From positions 1 through 48,089 of the forward strand of contig PALM01000012.1 of the NCBI GenBank assembly GCA_002706365.1: a stretch of DNA of 48,089 bases, written 5' to 3'. The stretch comes from Flavobacteriales bacterium. Its GTDB lineage: Bacteria > Bacteroidota > Bacteroidia > Flavobacteriales_E > Vicingaceae. The first letter of the stretch is position 1. Each line of letters starts with the position of its first letter. Positions 40,112 to 48,089 of this stretch are shown one piece after another. Under the pieces are notes generated by a model, which was not told where the DNA came from, did not search any database, and worked only from the letters and a program-made list of their open reading frames with translations. A program made the position numbers and the translations under genes.

Positions 40112-40133
40112 ATATGGTCGTCTAATGAGCCTT
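40100..40133 (+). terminator. Hairpin enclosing the AddB-like stop codon
   Basis: AAGGCTCATTAGA (40100-40112) is exactly inverted as TCTAATGAGCCTT (40121-40133) around an 8-nt loop. The TAG stop (40109-40111) is inside the stem. A second perfect 7-bp pair, TGTAAGA/TCTTACA, follows at 40146-40173. No long T-run. Confidence 0.55.
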
Positions 40134-40213
40134 ACAGGGAATAGTTGTAAGATATCTACCACAAAGTCTTACAGTTAGATGACGAAAGAAGGTTTAATTT
40201 AGTTGCACAGCAT

Positions 40214-41428
40214 ATGAAAATATTTTTTAGCATACTTTTTCTACTGCTTTTATCCTCATTGAGCACAGATGCTCAGACCATTCGATGTGCCTCAGCTTCA
40301 AATTGGGAGAAAGCGATGAAAAATCCTGATTTCATAAGGCTTCAGGAGCAGTTTGAAGAAGCATCTTCTAGAGCCAAAGTAGCTAAGAGTCAGACGGTTT
40401 TCATAGTACCTGTGGTCTTTCATATTATCTATAAAAATGCCACAGAAAATATCTCAGAAAGTCAGATCATGAGTCAGTTAGATGCTTTAAATCGAGATTT
40501 TCGGATGCGAAATGCAGATACTACTAATGTAGAGCCTGATTTTTCCAAGGCAGATGTGCAAATCGAGTTTTGTTTGGCGCGCAGAGATCCGAATGGAAAT
40601 CAGACAAATGGCATTACAAGAGACTCCACTGGCCTGAGTAATATTGGAATTAATGATCTATATTACATTATTCGTCCGGCCTGGGATCCTGATAGATATC
40701 TCAACATTTGGGTAGGAGATTATGGAGATATCAATGGGAATGAAGTTTTAGGTGAGGCAACACCTCCGGGACATACGCCCAGAGCTCAAGATGGAGTGAT
40801 CATTACATACCGAGCCTTTGGAACAGAGGGCACAGCCACCGCACCTTACAATGAAGGTCGCACCACCACTCATGAAGTGGGCCATTGGTTCAACCTACTC
40901 CACCCTTGGGGAGGAGGCTCAATTCCAACTTGTAATGATGGAGACATGGTAGCTGACACTCCCGATCAGGATGCAGTTTACTTTAATTGTCCGCTAAATC
41001 CCAGTGTGAGCTGTGGCACCAAAGACATGCTGAGCAATTACATGGGCTATGTGGATGATGATTGTATGGGGAACTTCTCTGAAGGACAAAGAGACAGGAT
41101 GCGAAATGCTCTTGTATTACTAAGACCCTCTATCCTACTCTCGAGAGGATGTTTGCCCGTTGGATTGGATGAGAATAGCTTAAATGACCAGCTCACTATC
41201 TATCCAAATCCAGCTGATGAAATAATTCAGATCAGGCTAGATGAAATAAACTCACCCTTGGATTTCGCTATCTATAGCTTGGATGGAAAGATGGTTAAAA
41301 GCGGGAGTATCCCTAGCGGAAAAACCGAATATCAGCTTCTGACAGAAGATTTGAATAGTGGTATATACCTATTGAGAATTGGCGATTCAGAATCGCAGAT
41401 CACAAAGAAGATCATACTGCAACACTAA
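40214..41428 (+). CDS. Secreted M43 (pappalysin-type) zinc metalloprotease with T9SS sorting domain
   Basis: 404 residues. Signal peptide 1-20 (STDAQ). The catalytic domain has the metzincin zinc motif H220-E-V-G-H224-W-F-N-L-L-H230 and a Met-turn S-N-Y-M277-G-Y, as in cytophagalysin-like M43B peptidases. The cysteines around DCMGN and CNDGD probably form disulfides. Residues 325-404 are a type IX secretion sorting domain (LTIYPNPADEIIQIRL to the basic C-terminus ITKKIILQH). Exported to the surface or medium. Substrate unknown. Confidence 0.92.
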   Translation: MKIFFSILFLLLLSSLSTDAQTIRCASASNWEKAMKNPDFIRLQEQFEEASSRAKVAKSQTVFIVPVVFHIIYKNATENISESQIMSQLDALNRDFRMRNADTTNVEPDFSKADVQIEFCLARRDPNGNQTNGITRDSTGLSNIGINDLYYIIRPAWDPDRYLNIWVGDYGDINGNEVLGEATPPGHTPRAQDGVIITYRAFGTEGTATAPYNEGRTTTHEVGHWFNLLHPWGGGSIPTCNDGDMVADTPDQDAVYFNCPLNPSVSCGTKDMLSNYMGYVDDDCMGNFSEGQRDRMRNALVLLRPSILLSRGCLPVGLDENSLNDQLTIYPNPADEIIQIRLDEINSPLDFAIYSLDGKMVKSGSIPSGKTEYQLLTEDLNSGIYLLRIGDSESQITKKIILQH

Positions 41429-41442
41429 GCTGAATTGCTTGT

Positions 41443-41450
41443 TATCTTTG
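41443..41450 (+). promoter_or_regulatory. -7 promoter element of mqnE
   Basis: TATCTTTG matches TAnnTTTG exactly, 15 bp before the ATG at 41466. No TTG occurs at the usual -33 distance. Confidence 0.5.
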
Positions 41451-41465
41451 CAGTGAATTAAGCCT

Positions 41466-42617
41466 ATGCAGAAAGAGAATATCGATAAATTCAATCTCTC
41501 CCCTGAACTAAAAGCTATCGCAAAAAAGGTAGTTAATGGAGAGCGTATCAGTTTTGATGAAGGAGTACTGCTATTTGAGCAGGGAGAACTAAATTTTTTG
41601 GGAAGTCTAGCCAATGGCATACGTGAGCGTTTGCATGGCAACGACACCTACTTCAACAAGAATTTCCACATTGAACCCACTAATATTTGTGTGTTCGACT
41701 GTAAGTTCTGTGCTTATTCTAAGCTATTGCGACAAAAAACTGATTACGATGCTTGGGAGCTATCAGAAGAAGAGATCTATGATATCATTAGAGGATATAA
41801 TGATCAGGAAGTCACTGAGGTGCATATTGTAGGTGGAGTGCATCCAAAAATGGGACTTCACTACTTTGCCAATCTGATCAAGAATATCAAAGAGATCAGG
41901 CCAGAACTACATGTGAAAGCATTCACAGCCGTTGAGCTTGAGTATATGTGCAGAAAAGCCAAGGTTTCTTATAAAGAAGGATTGCAAATCCTCAAGGATC
42001 ACGGTCAGGACTCATTACCCGGTGGTGGAGCCGAGATCTTCGCCGAGGATATTCGCGCAGAGATCTGTAATGATAAATGCAGCTCTGATCAATGGTTAGA
42101 GATCCATCAGGCTGCTCATGAGATTGGCATGCCATCGAATGCTACTATGCTATACGGACATATAGAGTCGTATGCAGATCGCATAGATCATATGAACCGT
42201 TTGAGAGAGTTACAGGATAAGACCGGAGGTTTCAACACCTTTATTCCATTGAAGTACCGCAAGGGCAACAATCAAATGTCGCATGTAGGAGAAGTCTCAG
42301 TGATCGAAGATCTGAAGACCTATGCAGTTGCGAGGATCTTTATGGATAACTTCAAGCATCTTAAGGCTTATTGGCCGATGATCGGAAGAGAGACTGCACA
42401 ATTGACGCTTGCTTATGGAGTAAATGATATAGATGGAACAATAGATGATTCCACGAAGATCTATTCCATGGCTGGAGCTGAGGAGCAAAATCCGAATATG
42501 ACTACTGCAGAGATCGTTGAACTGATCAAGCAGGTTGGTCGCAAGCCAATGGAGAGGGATAGTGTTTACAATGTATTGAAAGACTATTCCGATTTTGAGC
42601 CTGCTGCAGCATCCTGA
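41466..42617 (+). CDS. mqnE: Aminofutalosine synthase MqnE
   Basis: 383 residues. A radical SAM enzyme with the cluster motif C75-VFD-C79-KF-C82. SLANGIRERLHGNDTYFNKN before it and FIPLKYRKGNNQM, IGRETAQLTLAYGVNDIDGT after it are the MqnE blocks and distinguish it from MqnC and CofH. It joins adenosine to the chorismate-derived enolpyruvyl benzoate in the futalosine route to menaquinone. The other mqn genes are not in the window. The 3' end overlaps the convergent terC-like gene by 34 bp. Confidence 0.93.
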   Translation: MQKENIDKFNLSPELKAIAKKVVNGERISFDEGVLLFEQGELNFLGSLANGIRERLHGNDTYFNKNFHIEPTNICVFDCKFCAYSKLLRQKTDYDAWELSEEEIYDIIRGYNDQEVTEVHIVGGVHPKMGLHYFANLIKNIKEIRPELHVKAFTAVELEYMCRKAKVSYKEGLQILKDHGQDSLPGGGAEIFAEDIRAEICNDKCSSDQWLEIHQAAHEIGMPSNATMLYGHIESYADRIDHMNRLRELQDKTGGFNTFIPLKYRKGNNQMSHVGEVSVIEDLKTYAVARIFMDNFKHLKAYWPMIGRETAQLTLAYGVNDIDGTIDDSTKIYSMAGAEEQNPNMTTAEIVELIKQVGRKPMERDSVYNVLKDYSDFEPAAAS

Positions 42618-43330
42618 CGCTTCTTTTTCCTTCTTAAACGCTGATTGAGGAATTCCACGAATAATGAGAATGCCAGGGAGAAGTAGATATAGCCCTTTGG
42701 TACATGAACATGGAAACCATCAAGTAGTAGTAAGGTACCGATCATGATAAGGAATGCCAGCGCTAGCATTTTAACTGTTGGGTTTCTATTGACAAAGGAG
42801 CTTACCTTCTCTGCGAAGATCAACATCACTACCAGCGCAATTACTACAGCAAGTATCATAATGATGATCTGATCAGACAGTCCAACCGCTGTTAGAATAG
42901 AATCAAAAGAAAAGACGATATCAAGCAGTACGATCTGAAAGATTGCCCGCTTAACAGTTAGTTTCCCTTTGCTCTCAATCACCTTACCTTCATCATCTGT
43001 GGCAATCTTCTCGTGGATCTCAGATGTGGATTTAGCCAATAAGAACAGGCCTCCAGCAATGAGGATCACATCTCTAGCGCTTAGTTCGAAGTCGTAAACC
43101 GTAACAATTGGATTGGTAAGGTGAACGATATAGGATATTCCCAACAACAAGAGCACACGCATAAGGATAGCGAGGACCAAACCCAGGCTTCTCGCCTTTT
43201 TCTGGGACTCTTTAGGTAGCCTATCCGATACTATGGAGATAAAGATGATATTATCTATCCCCAGAACGATCTCCAGAAAAGTTAAAGTCAGAAGTGAAAT
43301 ATAGGTCTCGGATTGCAGAAATATCTCCAT
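42584..43330 (-). CDS. TerC-family membrane protein
   Basis: 248 residues, seven membrane helices. The family signature is FLEIVLGIDNIIFISIVSDR (residues 19-38) and LLDIVFSFDSILTAVGLSDQ in the second half, each with the acidic residue pair expected for metal transport. Relatives move Mn2+ or accompany tellurite resistance, and some help metallate exported enzymes. The soluble loop between helices 3 and 4 (IHEKIATDDEGKVIESKGK) is typical. A Lys/Arg-rich tail ends the protein. Confidence 0.9.
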   Translation of the reverse strand: MEIFLQSETYISLLTLTFLEIVLGIDNIIFISIVSDRLPKESQKKARSLGLVLAILMRVLLLLGISYIVHLTNPIVTVYDFELSARDVILIAGGLFLLAKSTSEIHEKIATDDEGKVIESKGKLTVKRAIFQIVLLDIVFSFDSILTAVGLSDQIIIMILAVVIALVVMLIFAEKVSSFVNRNPTVKMLALAFLIMIGTLLLLDGFHVHVPKGYIYFSLAFSLFVEFLNQRLRRKKKRQDAAAGSKSE

Positions 43331-43454
43331 AGTATTTTGGCTTAAAGGTCAAAAATCGTGAATTATCCCAAAAAAGAAGAAATTTTTCTACTTTTTTATT
43401 ACTCTGTTTATCAGTTACTTATAAAATATTTTAAAAATATTTTAGTACTATGTA

Positions 43455-43486
43455 TTGCATATTACTATCTTTTGTATATATCTTTG
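43455..43486 (+). promoter_or_regulatory. Promoter of the DUF4252-PadR-PspC operon
   Basis: TTG (43455-43457), 21 bp of spacer, then TATCTTTG (43479-43486). Both boxes and the spacing match the Bacteroidota consensus TTG-N17-23-TAnnTTTG, the best match in the window. It rules out a translation start before about 43493. Confidence 0.72.
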
Positions 43487-43508
43487 TCATGCAAATTATT
43501 ATATGATT

Positions 43509-43973
43509 ATGAAAAAGACAATCAATATCTGCCTCGCATTATTCAGTGCCATTCTATTTATGGCAGCTTCGAATGGAAAAGGGGCTTCTGAGATCTACGA
43601 GATGATCGAAAGTAAAAGTGGCGACTCATTCAGTATGAGTGTGAATAAAGATTTTGAAGACTTCTTTGATATGGACATGGATCTCAATGGAAGTGAGAAG
43701 TGGGTAAAAGGAGATTTCAAGAGCGGGAGATTCCTGGTAGTAGACAAAGAAGAAGTAAAGGATCTGAAGATCATAAAGGAATTTAAGGACAGAGGATATT
43801 TTATGACTAAAGTAGAAGACGAAGACGAGGACGAAGACGGGGCTGATGAAGAATTGTACGTTTTCACGGATGTAAAAGGTGAAGATATACATGAAGTGCA
43901 CTTTTTCCTCTTAGGAGATGAGAAAGTGGTTTTAATGTCGATCTACGGAGACATCCATCTTGAGAAGAAATAA
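43509..43973 (+). CDS. Small exported DUF4252-like protein
   Basis: Starting at 43509 (MKKTINICLALFS...) gives a signal peptide of about 22 residues and agrees with the promoter at 43479; an ATG at 43503 is nearly equivalent. The mature protein resembles DUF4252, with the end block VHFFLLGDEKVVLMSIYGDI. An acidic run of Glu/Asp (EDEDEDEDG, near residue 106) interrupts it. Family function unknown. It heads an operon with a PadR regulator (gap 23 bp) and a PspC protein, as DUF4252 genes often do beside envelope-stress or sigma-factor genes. Confidence 0.75.
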   Translation: MKKTINICLALFSAILFMAASNGKGASEIYEMIESKSGDSFSMSVNKDFEDFFDMDMDLNGSEKWVKGDFKSGRFLVVDKEEVKDLKIIKEFKDRGYFMTKVEDEDEDEDGADEELYVFTDVKGEDIHEVHFFLLGDEKVVLMSIYGDIHLEKK

Positions 43974-43996
43974 ATAAGAATTTTAATAGAAGTTAT

Positions 43997-44341
43997 ATGA
44001 AAATTGAAAACACCAAAGCACAGATGAGGAAGGGCGTACTTGAGTTTTGCATCCTTTCCATCTTGCAAAGCAACGAGGCTTACCCTTCAGAGATCATCGA
44101 TCGACTGAAGGAGGCAAAGCTGATCGTGGTGGAAGGAACACTCTATCCCCTACTCACAAGACTGAAGAATGCGGGACTCTTAAAGTACCGTTGGGAAGAG
44201 TCGAAAAGTGGACCACCAAGAAAGTATTACGCTCTTACAGAAGTAGGACAAGAATTCCTAAAAGAGCTTGACTCCACCTGGAAAGATTTGGTGGCAGCAG
44301 TAGACCTAACCAGAACTAAGAAAAAGAATACCAAAGCATAA
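43997..44341 (+). CDS. PadR-family transcriptional regulator
   Basis: 114 residues. A winged-helix protein with the PadR core: MRKGVLEFCILSILQSNEAY (11-30) and EGTLYPLLTRLKNAGLL (about 54-70). The block KYYALTEVGQEFLKEL forms the wing and last helix. It probably represses its own operon; a start codon 10 bp downstream of its stop belongs to the PspC gene. This PadR-PspC pairing is a frequent Bacteroidota arrangement. Confidence 0.9.
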   Translation: MKIENTKAQMRKGVLEFCILSILQSNEAYPSEIIDRLKEAKLIVVEGTLYPLLTRLKNAGLLKYRWEESKSGPPRKYYALTEVGQEFLKELDSTWKDLVAAVDLTRTKKKNTKA

Positions 44342-44351
44342 ACCAAAGAAA

Positions 44352-46079
44352 ATGAACAAGACAGTAACAGCGAACATCAGTGGGGTTGTATTCCATATAG
44401 AATCAACAGCCTACGACAATTTGCACAACTACCTCAACACCATTAGGGCCTATTTCAAGGATTCTGAAGGCAAGGATGAGATAATGGCAGATATTGAAGC
44501 CCGAATTGCAGAGCTATTCAAAGAGCATCTGGATGAAGGCAAAGAAGTTATCACTTTAGACCATGTGAAGCAGGTGATCTCTGTAATGGGAGAGCCAGAG
44601 CAATATATGGATGAAGTAGATCCGGAAGATATGAGTTCATCTAGCTCATCTTCAAGAAAAGAAGCTTTCTACAGCAAGAAACTTTACAGAGATACAGATG
44701 ACAATGTATTGGGTGGAGTTTGTGCTGGAGTTGGACACTATTTTGGAGTGGACAAGATCTGGTTTAGAGCTGCATTCCTTATTGCCTTCTTCGGATTTGG
44801 ATTTGGTTTTCTACTCTATCTAATCCTTTGGATCATTATCCCATCGGCAAAAACCACAGCTGAAAAGCTGGAAATGAAGGGAGAGCCGGTTACGGTAGAT
44901 AATATAGGCAACGCCATTAAAGACGAGTTTGGCAATTTTAAAAAAAAAGTAAGCAATGGGGACACGGCTAAATACCGTTCCAAAGCTGAGAATGCCATTT
45001 ATAGGTTCTTTGAATTCATAGGTAGAATACTCCTATTCCTTTTCAAGTTCATCGTCAAAATATTTGCCGTGGTGCTTGTATTGGTCGGTCTTTCCGGATT
45101 GATCGGAGTAATTGCCTTCTTGGTTGGCGGTCCGCTAAGCATGAATTTCGATGATGGAAGTATAGCCACATATTGGTTGTCGGATATCTCGGATCTGATC
45201 TTTGCTTCCAACTCTATGTATGTGATGGGACTACTGGGATTTGCCTTCGTAAGTATAATTCCTCTAATGGGAATCTTCTACGGTGGTATAAAGATCCTCT
45301 TCGATGTTCCAAAAACCAATAGAGCATTAGGATTAACAGCTCTTTCACTATGGGCCATCGGTATCATTATGATCGTAGTTTCCACCACTAATACGCTGAG
45401 TCAGTTTGCCAACAAACAAACGATAGAGGAAGAAGTGGAATTAAAAGAACTCAGTTCTGATACCCTAGTGTTGGCAAGAATGGGAAACATCTACGATGAT
45501 GGAATGACCATCTTCCTCGAAGATGAAATGATCAAGACTGATAATTTGAGTATTGATGTGGTGAGAAGTAAGAACGAGAAAGTGAGAATGTTAGTGAACA
45601 AATCTTCTAAGGGAAAAGCTAGAAAAGAAGCTGGAAGAAAGGCAGAGAATATTCAATTCACATATAGCTTAGATAGCAATAGATTAGAAGTCTCTCCTAT
45701 AATTGAGATGCCTCAAGAAGATAAATTTCGCATGCAAGAGGTCGAAATAAGCATCGCTTTGCCAGTTGGAGTGTCTATTTATTTGGATCCCACTTCCAGA
45801 GACATCATTTACGACATTAAGAACGTCACTAATACCTACGATGGTAGAATGATGGGACATCATTGGATGATGACAGAAGAAGGCTTAGAGTGTACTGATT
45901 GCTCTTGGTTAAATGAAGAAGAAAGTGCCAGGACTGAGGAGCAGCTTATGGAAGAAGCGGAGCGATTGAGAGAAGAAGCTGCTGTACAAGCTAAAAAGGC
46001 AAGAGAGCTGGCGCGAAAAGCAGAAAGGCTAAGAGAAGTTGAAGAAGAAGTTGAAGCCGAATTAGAAAGTGAACTGTAA
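44352..46079 (+). CDS. PspC-domain membrane protein
   Basis: 575 residues. Residues 1-95 are a soluble helical domain (TVTANISGVVFHIESTAYDN, then IMADIEARIAELF). The PspC domain follows at about 106-172 (KLYRDTDDNVLGGVCAGVGH to LILWIIIPSA). Four further membrane helices lie between 220 and 370. Residues 375-530 form an extracytoplasmic beta-rich domain related to the DUF4097/toast_rack type. A charged coiled coil (about 530-575) ends the protein. PspC proteins sense or respond to membrane stress. Regulated together with the PadR gene. Confidence 0.88.
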   Translation: MNKTVTANISGVVFHIESTAYDNLHNYLNTIRAYFKDSEGKDEIMADIEARIAELFKEHLDEGKEVITLDHVKQVISVMGEPEQYMDEVDPEDMSSSSSSSRKEAFYSKKLYRDTDDNVLGGVCAGVGHYFGVDKIWFRAAFLIAFFGFGFGFLLYLILWIIIPSAKTTAEKLEMKGEPVTVDNIGNAIKDEFGNFKKKVSNGDTAKYRSKAENAIYRFFEFIGRILLFLFKFIVKIFAVVLVLVGLSGLIGVIAFLVGGPLSMNFDDGSIATYWLSDISDLIFASNSMYVMGLLGFAFVSIIPLMGIFYGGIKILFDVPKTNRALGLTALSLWAIGIIMIVVSTTNTLSQFANKQTIEEEVELKELSSDTLVLARMGNIYDDGMTIFLEDEMIKTDNLSIDVVRSKNEKVRMLVNKSSKGKARKEAGRKAENIQFTYSLDSNRLEVSPIIEMPQEDKFRMQEVEISIALPVGVSIYLDPTSRDIIYDIKNVTNTYDGRMMGHHWMMTEEGLECTDCSWLNEEESARTEEQLMEEAERLREEAAVQAKKARELARKAERLREVEEEVEAELESEL

Positions 46080-46103
46080 CAAAAAACTGACTTGACCGTC
46101 ATA

Positions 46104-46283
46104 ATGATAAAGCAGATGAAAGCACTAAAGAAAATAATGATCGTTGCGATAGGAGTAACAGCAATGCTGTTGCTGTTGAAAGCGGGCACTAGTGATAGGT
46201 CTTCAAGCGACATGGAGTCTGCAAGAGGAAGTTCACCATCACCTTCCTACACTTACGCCCTGCAGATCTTCCATGCCTTTTGA
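46104..46283 (+). CDS. Possible small membrane protein at the end of the PspC operon
   Basis: About 59 residues from the ATG at 46104 (or 55 from 46116, MKALKKIMIV). One hydrophobic helix (IMIVAIGVTAMLLLLKAG) is followed by a Ser-rich tail. It begins 24 bp after the PspC stop, and the region upstream is AT-rich without a terminator. No family recognised. Real gene or chance frame cannot be decided from sequence alone. Confidence 0.45.
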   Translation: MIKQMKALKKIMIVAIGVTAMLLLLKAGTSDRSSSDMESARGSSPSPSYTYALQIFHAF

Positions 46284-46372
46284 AGCATCACGAATGAGAT
46301 AAATAATATTTAAGAACCTTCCGTATCCTCTAAAACTACAGTTAAACAATTTGAATCAAACCAAAGAGGATT

Positions 46373-46408
46373 ACAAGCCGGCCAATCATGGTCGGCTTTC
46401 TTTTTTTC
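46373..46408 (+). terminator. Rho-independent terminator of the PspC operon
   Basis: AAGCCGGC pairs with GTCGGCTT (one mismatch) around CAATCATG, followed by TTCTTTTTTTC. Classical terminator form. Confidence 0.8.
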
Positions 46409-46421
46409 GCTTTCTGGTAAA

Positions 46422-46477
46422 TGGGGGCGCAAAGCGCCCCCACCCTGACAGCTTTGACTAACATCCAACAAAGGGTG
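46422..46477 (+). other. GC-rich hairpin and nested stems in a 365-bp gene-free stretch
   Basis: TGGGGGCGC-AAA-GCGCCCCCA (46422-46442) is a perfect 9-bp stem in otherwise AT-rich sequence. It is followed by CACC...GGTG and CTTTG...CAAAG pairings between 46441 and 46477. The stretch 46284-46648 contains no gene I can support. A structured RNA or a dispersed palindrome would fit. Confidence 0.4.
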
Positions 46478-46648
46478 CTTTGCTTAACCAATGAGGAGTA
46501 ACCCTCTGCCTTCAATTAATCACTCCAAAGGTGCGAGGATCTAAAGGGCATAGCAAGGAAAAAGGTCCTTTGAAATGCGAAAAAAAGGAATGGAAATAAA
46601 ATTGAGAAAACAAGCTAAACGACTGATTTTCAGAGAGAAAGGATTTTA

Positions 46649-48046
46649 TTATTTCCCCACTTTTTCTTTTGATCTATAAGGCTGATAATTAGGCTTATAA
46701 GGCCTATTCTCGCATTTCGCATCGAACCAATCGTGGAAAATGACCAATTCTGGTGAGTTAGGGCGCCATTTAAGCTCTTTTACCTGGCTGCGCAATAAGG
46801 TAAGGGTATCAGCTTCTAATTCTTTGACTTTTTGGAAGTCGAAATCATTTCGATTGAGGCTCTCTATAACCTTAAAGACTAACTTATCCCGTTCTCTGAT
46901 CTCTGAACGCTCTTCCCAACTTTTGATATACTTCCTGAAGGTTTGAACCATAAGATCCACATCGATATACTCACTCCGCTCTATCTGACAAAGCATGCGC
47001 ATAATAGAAAGCCAAACTCTCCAGCCCTCTTTATCTCTCTCCAGATCAAAGTGGATTGAAAGAATTTTTGATGCTTTATCAAAGTCTTCACTTATAAAAT
47101 GAAGCATTGCTTCATAGTAGCTGAACTTACTATGGTAGAATGGGTATGATTCAACAGCCTTCAATTGTTTTTGAATTTTTATTGATTCAGATGCTTCATC
47201 AAGTTTATTTAGGTAAATTGAAGACAAGATGTAGAATTGATTAGCTATTAATCTATTGAGTGAATTTTTTCCTACTAATGACTCTGACTTTTTTGCATAC
47301 ATTGATGATTCCTGGAACTTCAATGCTCCTAACTCGGTTTCGGCTATATTAAAATAGAAGTAACCAATTCTACTGTTTGTTCTTACATTGGTGCTTTTTT
47401 TTAGAAATGAAATTGCTTCTAAACCAATCTCGGTCCCCCGATCAAATCGTTCTTCAACTAAGTAGAGCTCCATTTTAAATAGATAGATTTTTAGCTGAAT
47501 TAAGTTCGAGTTAGTTTGAGCATAAAATTTCTCAAGCTTTTTTATACAAGCTTTAATTGCTTGGACATCCGCCTTTTGTATTCCCTTCTTTACATTTCGA
47601 GAAAAGTAATCCCTATATATAATTTTAGATTCCTTTACTCTTTTTCGGCAATTCTCAAAATAGTCGATTTCTTTTAAAATACTACCTAAATCATAATGTA
47701 TTGAACCACTAAATCCTAATTCTGATTTAATATAAAGTATATCTATTAATTGATCATACAACTGATAATTCTTAGCATTTTTTTCACCTTTATCTAGAAT
47801 CTTAACGGTAGAACTTACTAATCCTCTTGATTTAACAATTTCAGCAATTGTGGTTTGAAATCTTAACTGGAATTTGTTCAAAAAGAGACTTGAAATACTA
47901 GTATTATTGCCTTGAGTCAATTCAAGAATAATTGATTGCTCTATGACACTCTTCAGTCGATTGTATTCTTGGGCTCTTCTTCTTTTCTCAGTGTAACCTT
48001 CCCTAAATCTCGGACTGGCTAAAACTATTAATTTTAAACCAGTCAA
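46649..48046 (-). CDS. Hypothetical helical-repeat protein (start uncertain, near window edge)
   Basis: 465 residues from a TTG at 48046. The frame stays open to the edge at 48089, so the true start may lie outside. Almost wholly helical, with TPR-like pairs such as NSRIGYFYFNIAETELGALK and NRLIANQFYILSSIYLNKLD. Charged, with no signal peptide. Not recognised as a named family. The codon composition is more AT-rich than the neighbours, especially in the N-terminal half, which hints at transfer or relaxed selection. Bases just beyond the TTG (CCACAATCTGCGA on the minus strand) match part of the spacer element at 35315-35326. That favours a spacer there and hence the TTG start. Confidence 0.65.
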   Translation of the reverse strand: MTGLKLIVLASPRFREGYTEKRRRAQEYNRLKSVIEQSIILELTQGNNTSISSLFLNKFQLRFQTTIAEIVKSRGLVSSTVKILDKGEKNAKNYQLYDQLIDILYIKSELGFSGSIHYDLGSILKEIDYFENCRKRVKESKIIYRDYFSRNVKKGIQKADVQAIKACIKKLEKFYAQTNSNLIQLKIYLFKMELYLVEERFDRGTEIGLEAISFLKKSTNVRTNSRIGYFYFNIAETELGALKFQESSMYAKKSESLVGKNSLNRLIANQFYILSSIYLNKLDEASESIKIQKQLKAVESYPFYHSKFSYYEAMLHFISEDFDKASKILSIHFDLERDKEGWRVWLSIMRMLCQIERSEYIDVDLMVQTFRKYIKSWEERSEIRERDKLVFKVIESLNRNDFDFQKVKELEADTLTLLRSQVKELKWRPNSPELVIFHDWFDAKCENRPYKPNYQPYRSKEKVGK

Positions 48047-48089
48047 TATGAGAAAGTCAAGATTTACAGAATCGCAGATTGTGGCTGCC

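Noticed and set aside
43358-43591. 77-codon plus-strand frame overlapping the start of the DUF4252 gene
   Set aside because: It overlaps the promoter and signal-peptide region of the better-supported gene. Its composition is that of AT-rich spacer DNA.

Overview
The window is a stretch of ordinary-looking chromosome from a member of the phylum Bacteroidota, probably a marine or freshwater Flavobacteriales-like lineage. The evidence is two proteins with type IX secretion sorting domains, Bacteroidota-type promoters (TTG about 20 bp upstream of TAnnTTTG), lipoproteins with short Bacteroidota-style lipoboxes, a futalosine-pathway menaquinone gene, and a ribosomal protein S16 with the long acidic/alanine tail common in this phylum. 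The placement below phylum is a guess.

Layout. 1-98: the end of an IS3-like insertion sequence. 102-618: a four-helix-bundle (S23/IVP) gene framed by inverted arrays of 7-bp repeats. 643-6582: cell-envelope genes, namely an MCE lipid-transport protein and a cell-wall amidase on the minus strand, divergent from an LptD-like outer-membrane protein and a serine hydrolase. 6639-10046: a large T9SS-exported protein and a DUF4382 lipoprotein. 10097-14533: queA, then the proline operon proC-proB-proA. 14599-22364: an FAD oxidoreductase, a MutS2-like ATPase without a Smr domain, a putative clan GH-A glycosidase lipoprotein, an alpha/beta hydrolase and a bifunctional penicillin-binding protein. 22639-25355: rpsP-rimM, a trmN6-like methyltransferase and a nitroreductase. 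25463-27542: a VIT-family transporter, a small membrane protein and a beta-barrel protein. 27609-30428: an operon of an aspartate-type aminotransferase, a heptose-kinase-like PfkB enzyme and a WbqC protein. 30370-34388: an unknown membrane protein, an acyl-CoA carboxylase beta subunit and a TauE/SafE transporter. 34374-37269: a lipoprotein, mnmA and a MORN-repeat protein. 37367-43330: a solitary AddB-like nuclease, an M43 metalloprotease, mqnE and a TerC protein. 43509-46283: a DUF4252-PadR-PspC envelope-stress type operon. 46649 to the edge: a repeat-helical protein of unknown function.

The most striking signal is not a gene. At least 18 intergenic sites, plus one inside queA, carry short degenerate tandem arrays that all have a period of exactly seven bases. 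The sequence differs from array to array (TCTAGRY, TCTGATT, TCTGGAY, TCCCANN, TCCAAAC, TCACATT), but nearly every unit begins with TC on one strand. In 17 of 18 arrays whose direction can be read, the TC strand reads outward from the intergenic space toward the neighbouring gene, so that many spacers are bounded by inverted array pairs. The pair at 102-138 and 570-618 encloses the S23-family gene, and other pairs enclose only 40-215 bp. Several arrays touch stop codons or promoter elements. This looks like a dispersed REP-like or MITE-like repeat system, with the S23-family protein as a possible but unproven partner.

No rRNA, tRNA, CRISPR array or complete mobile element was recognised.
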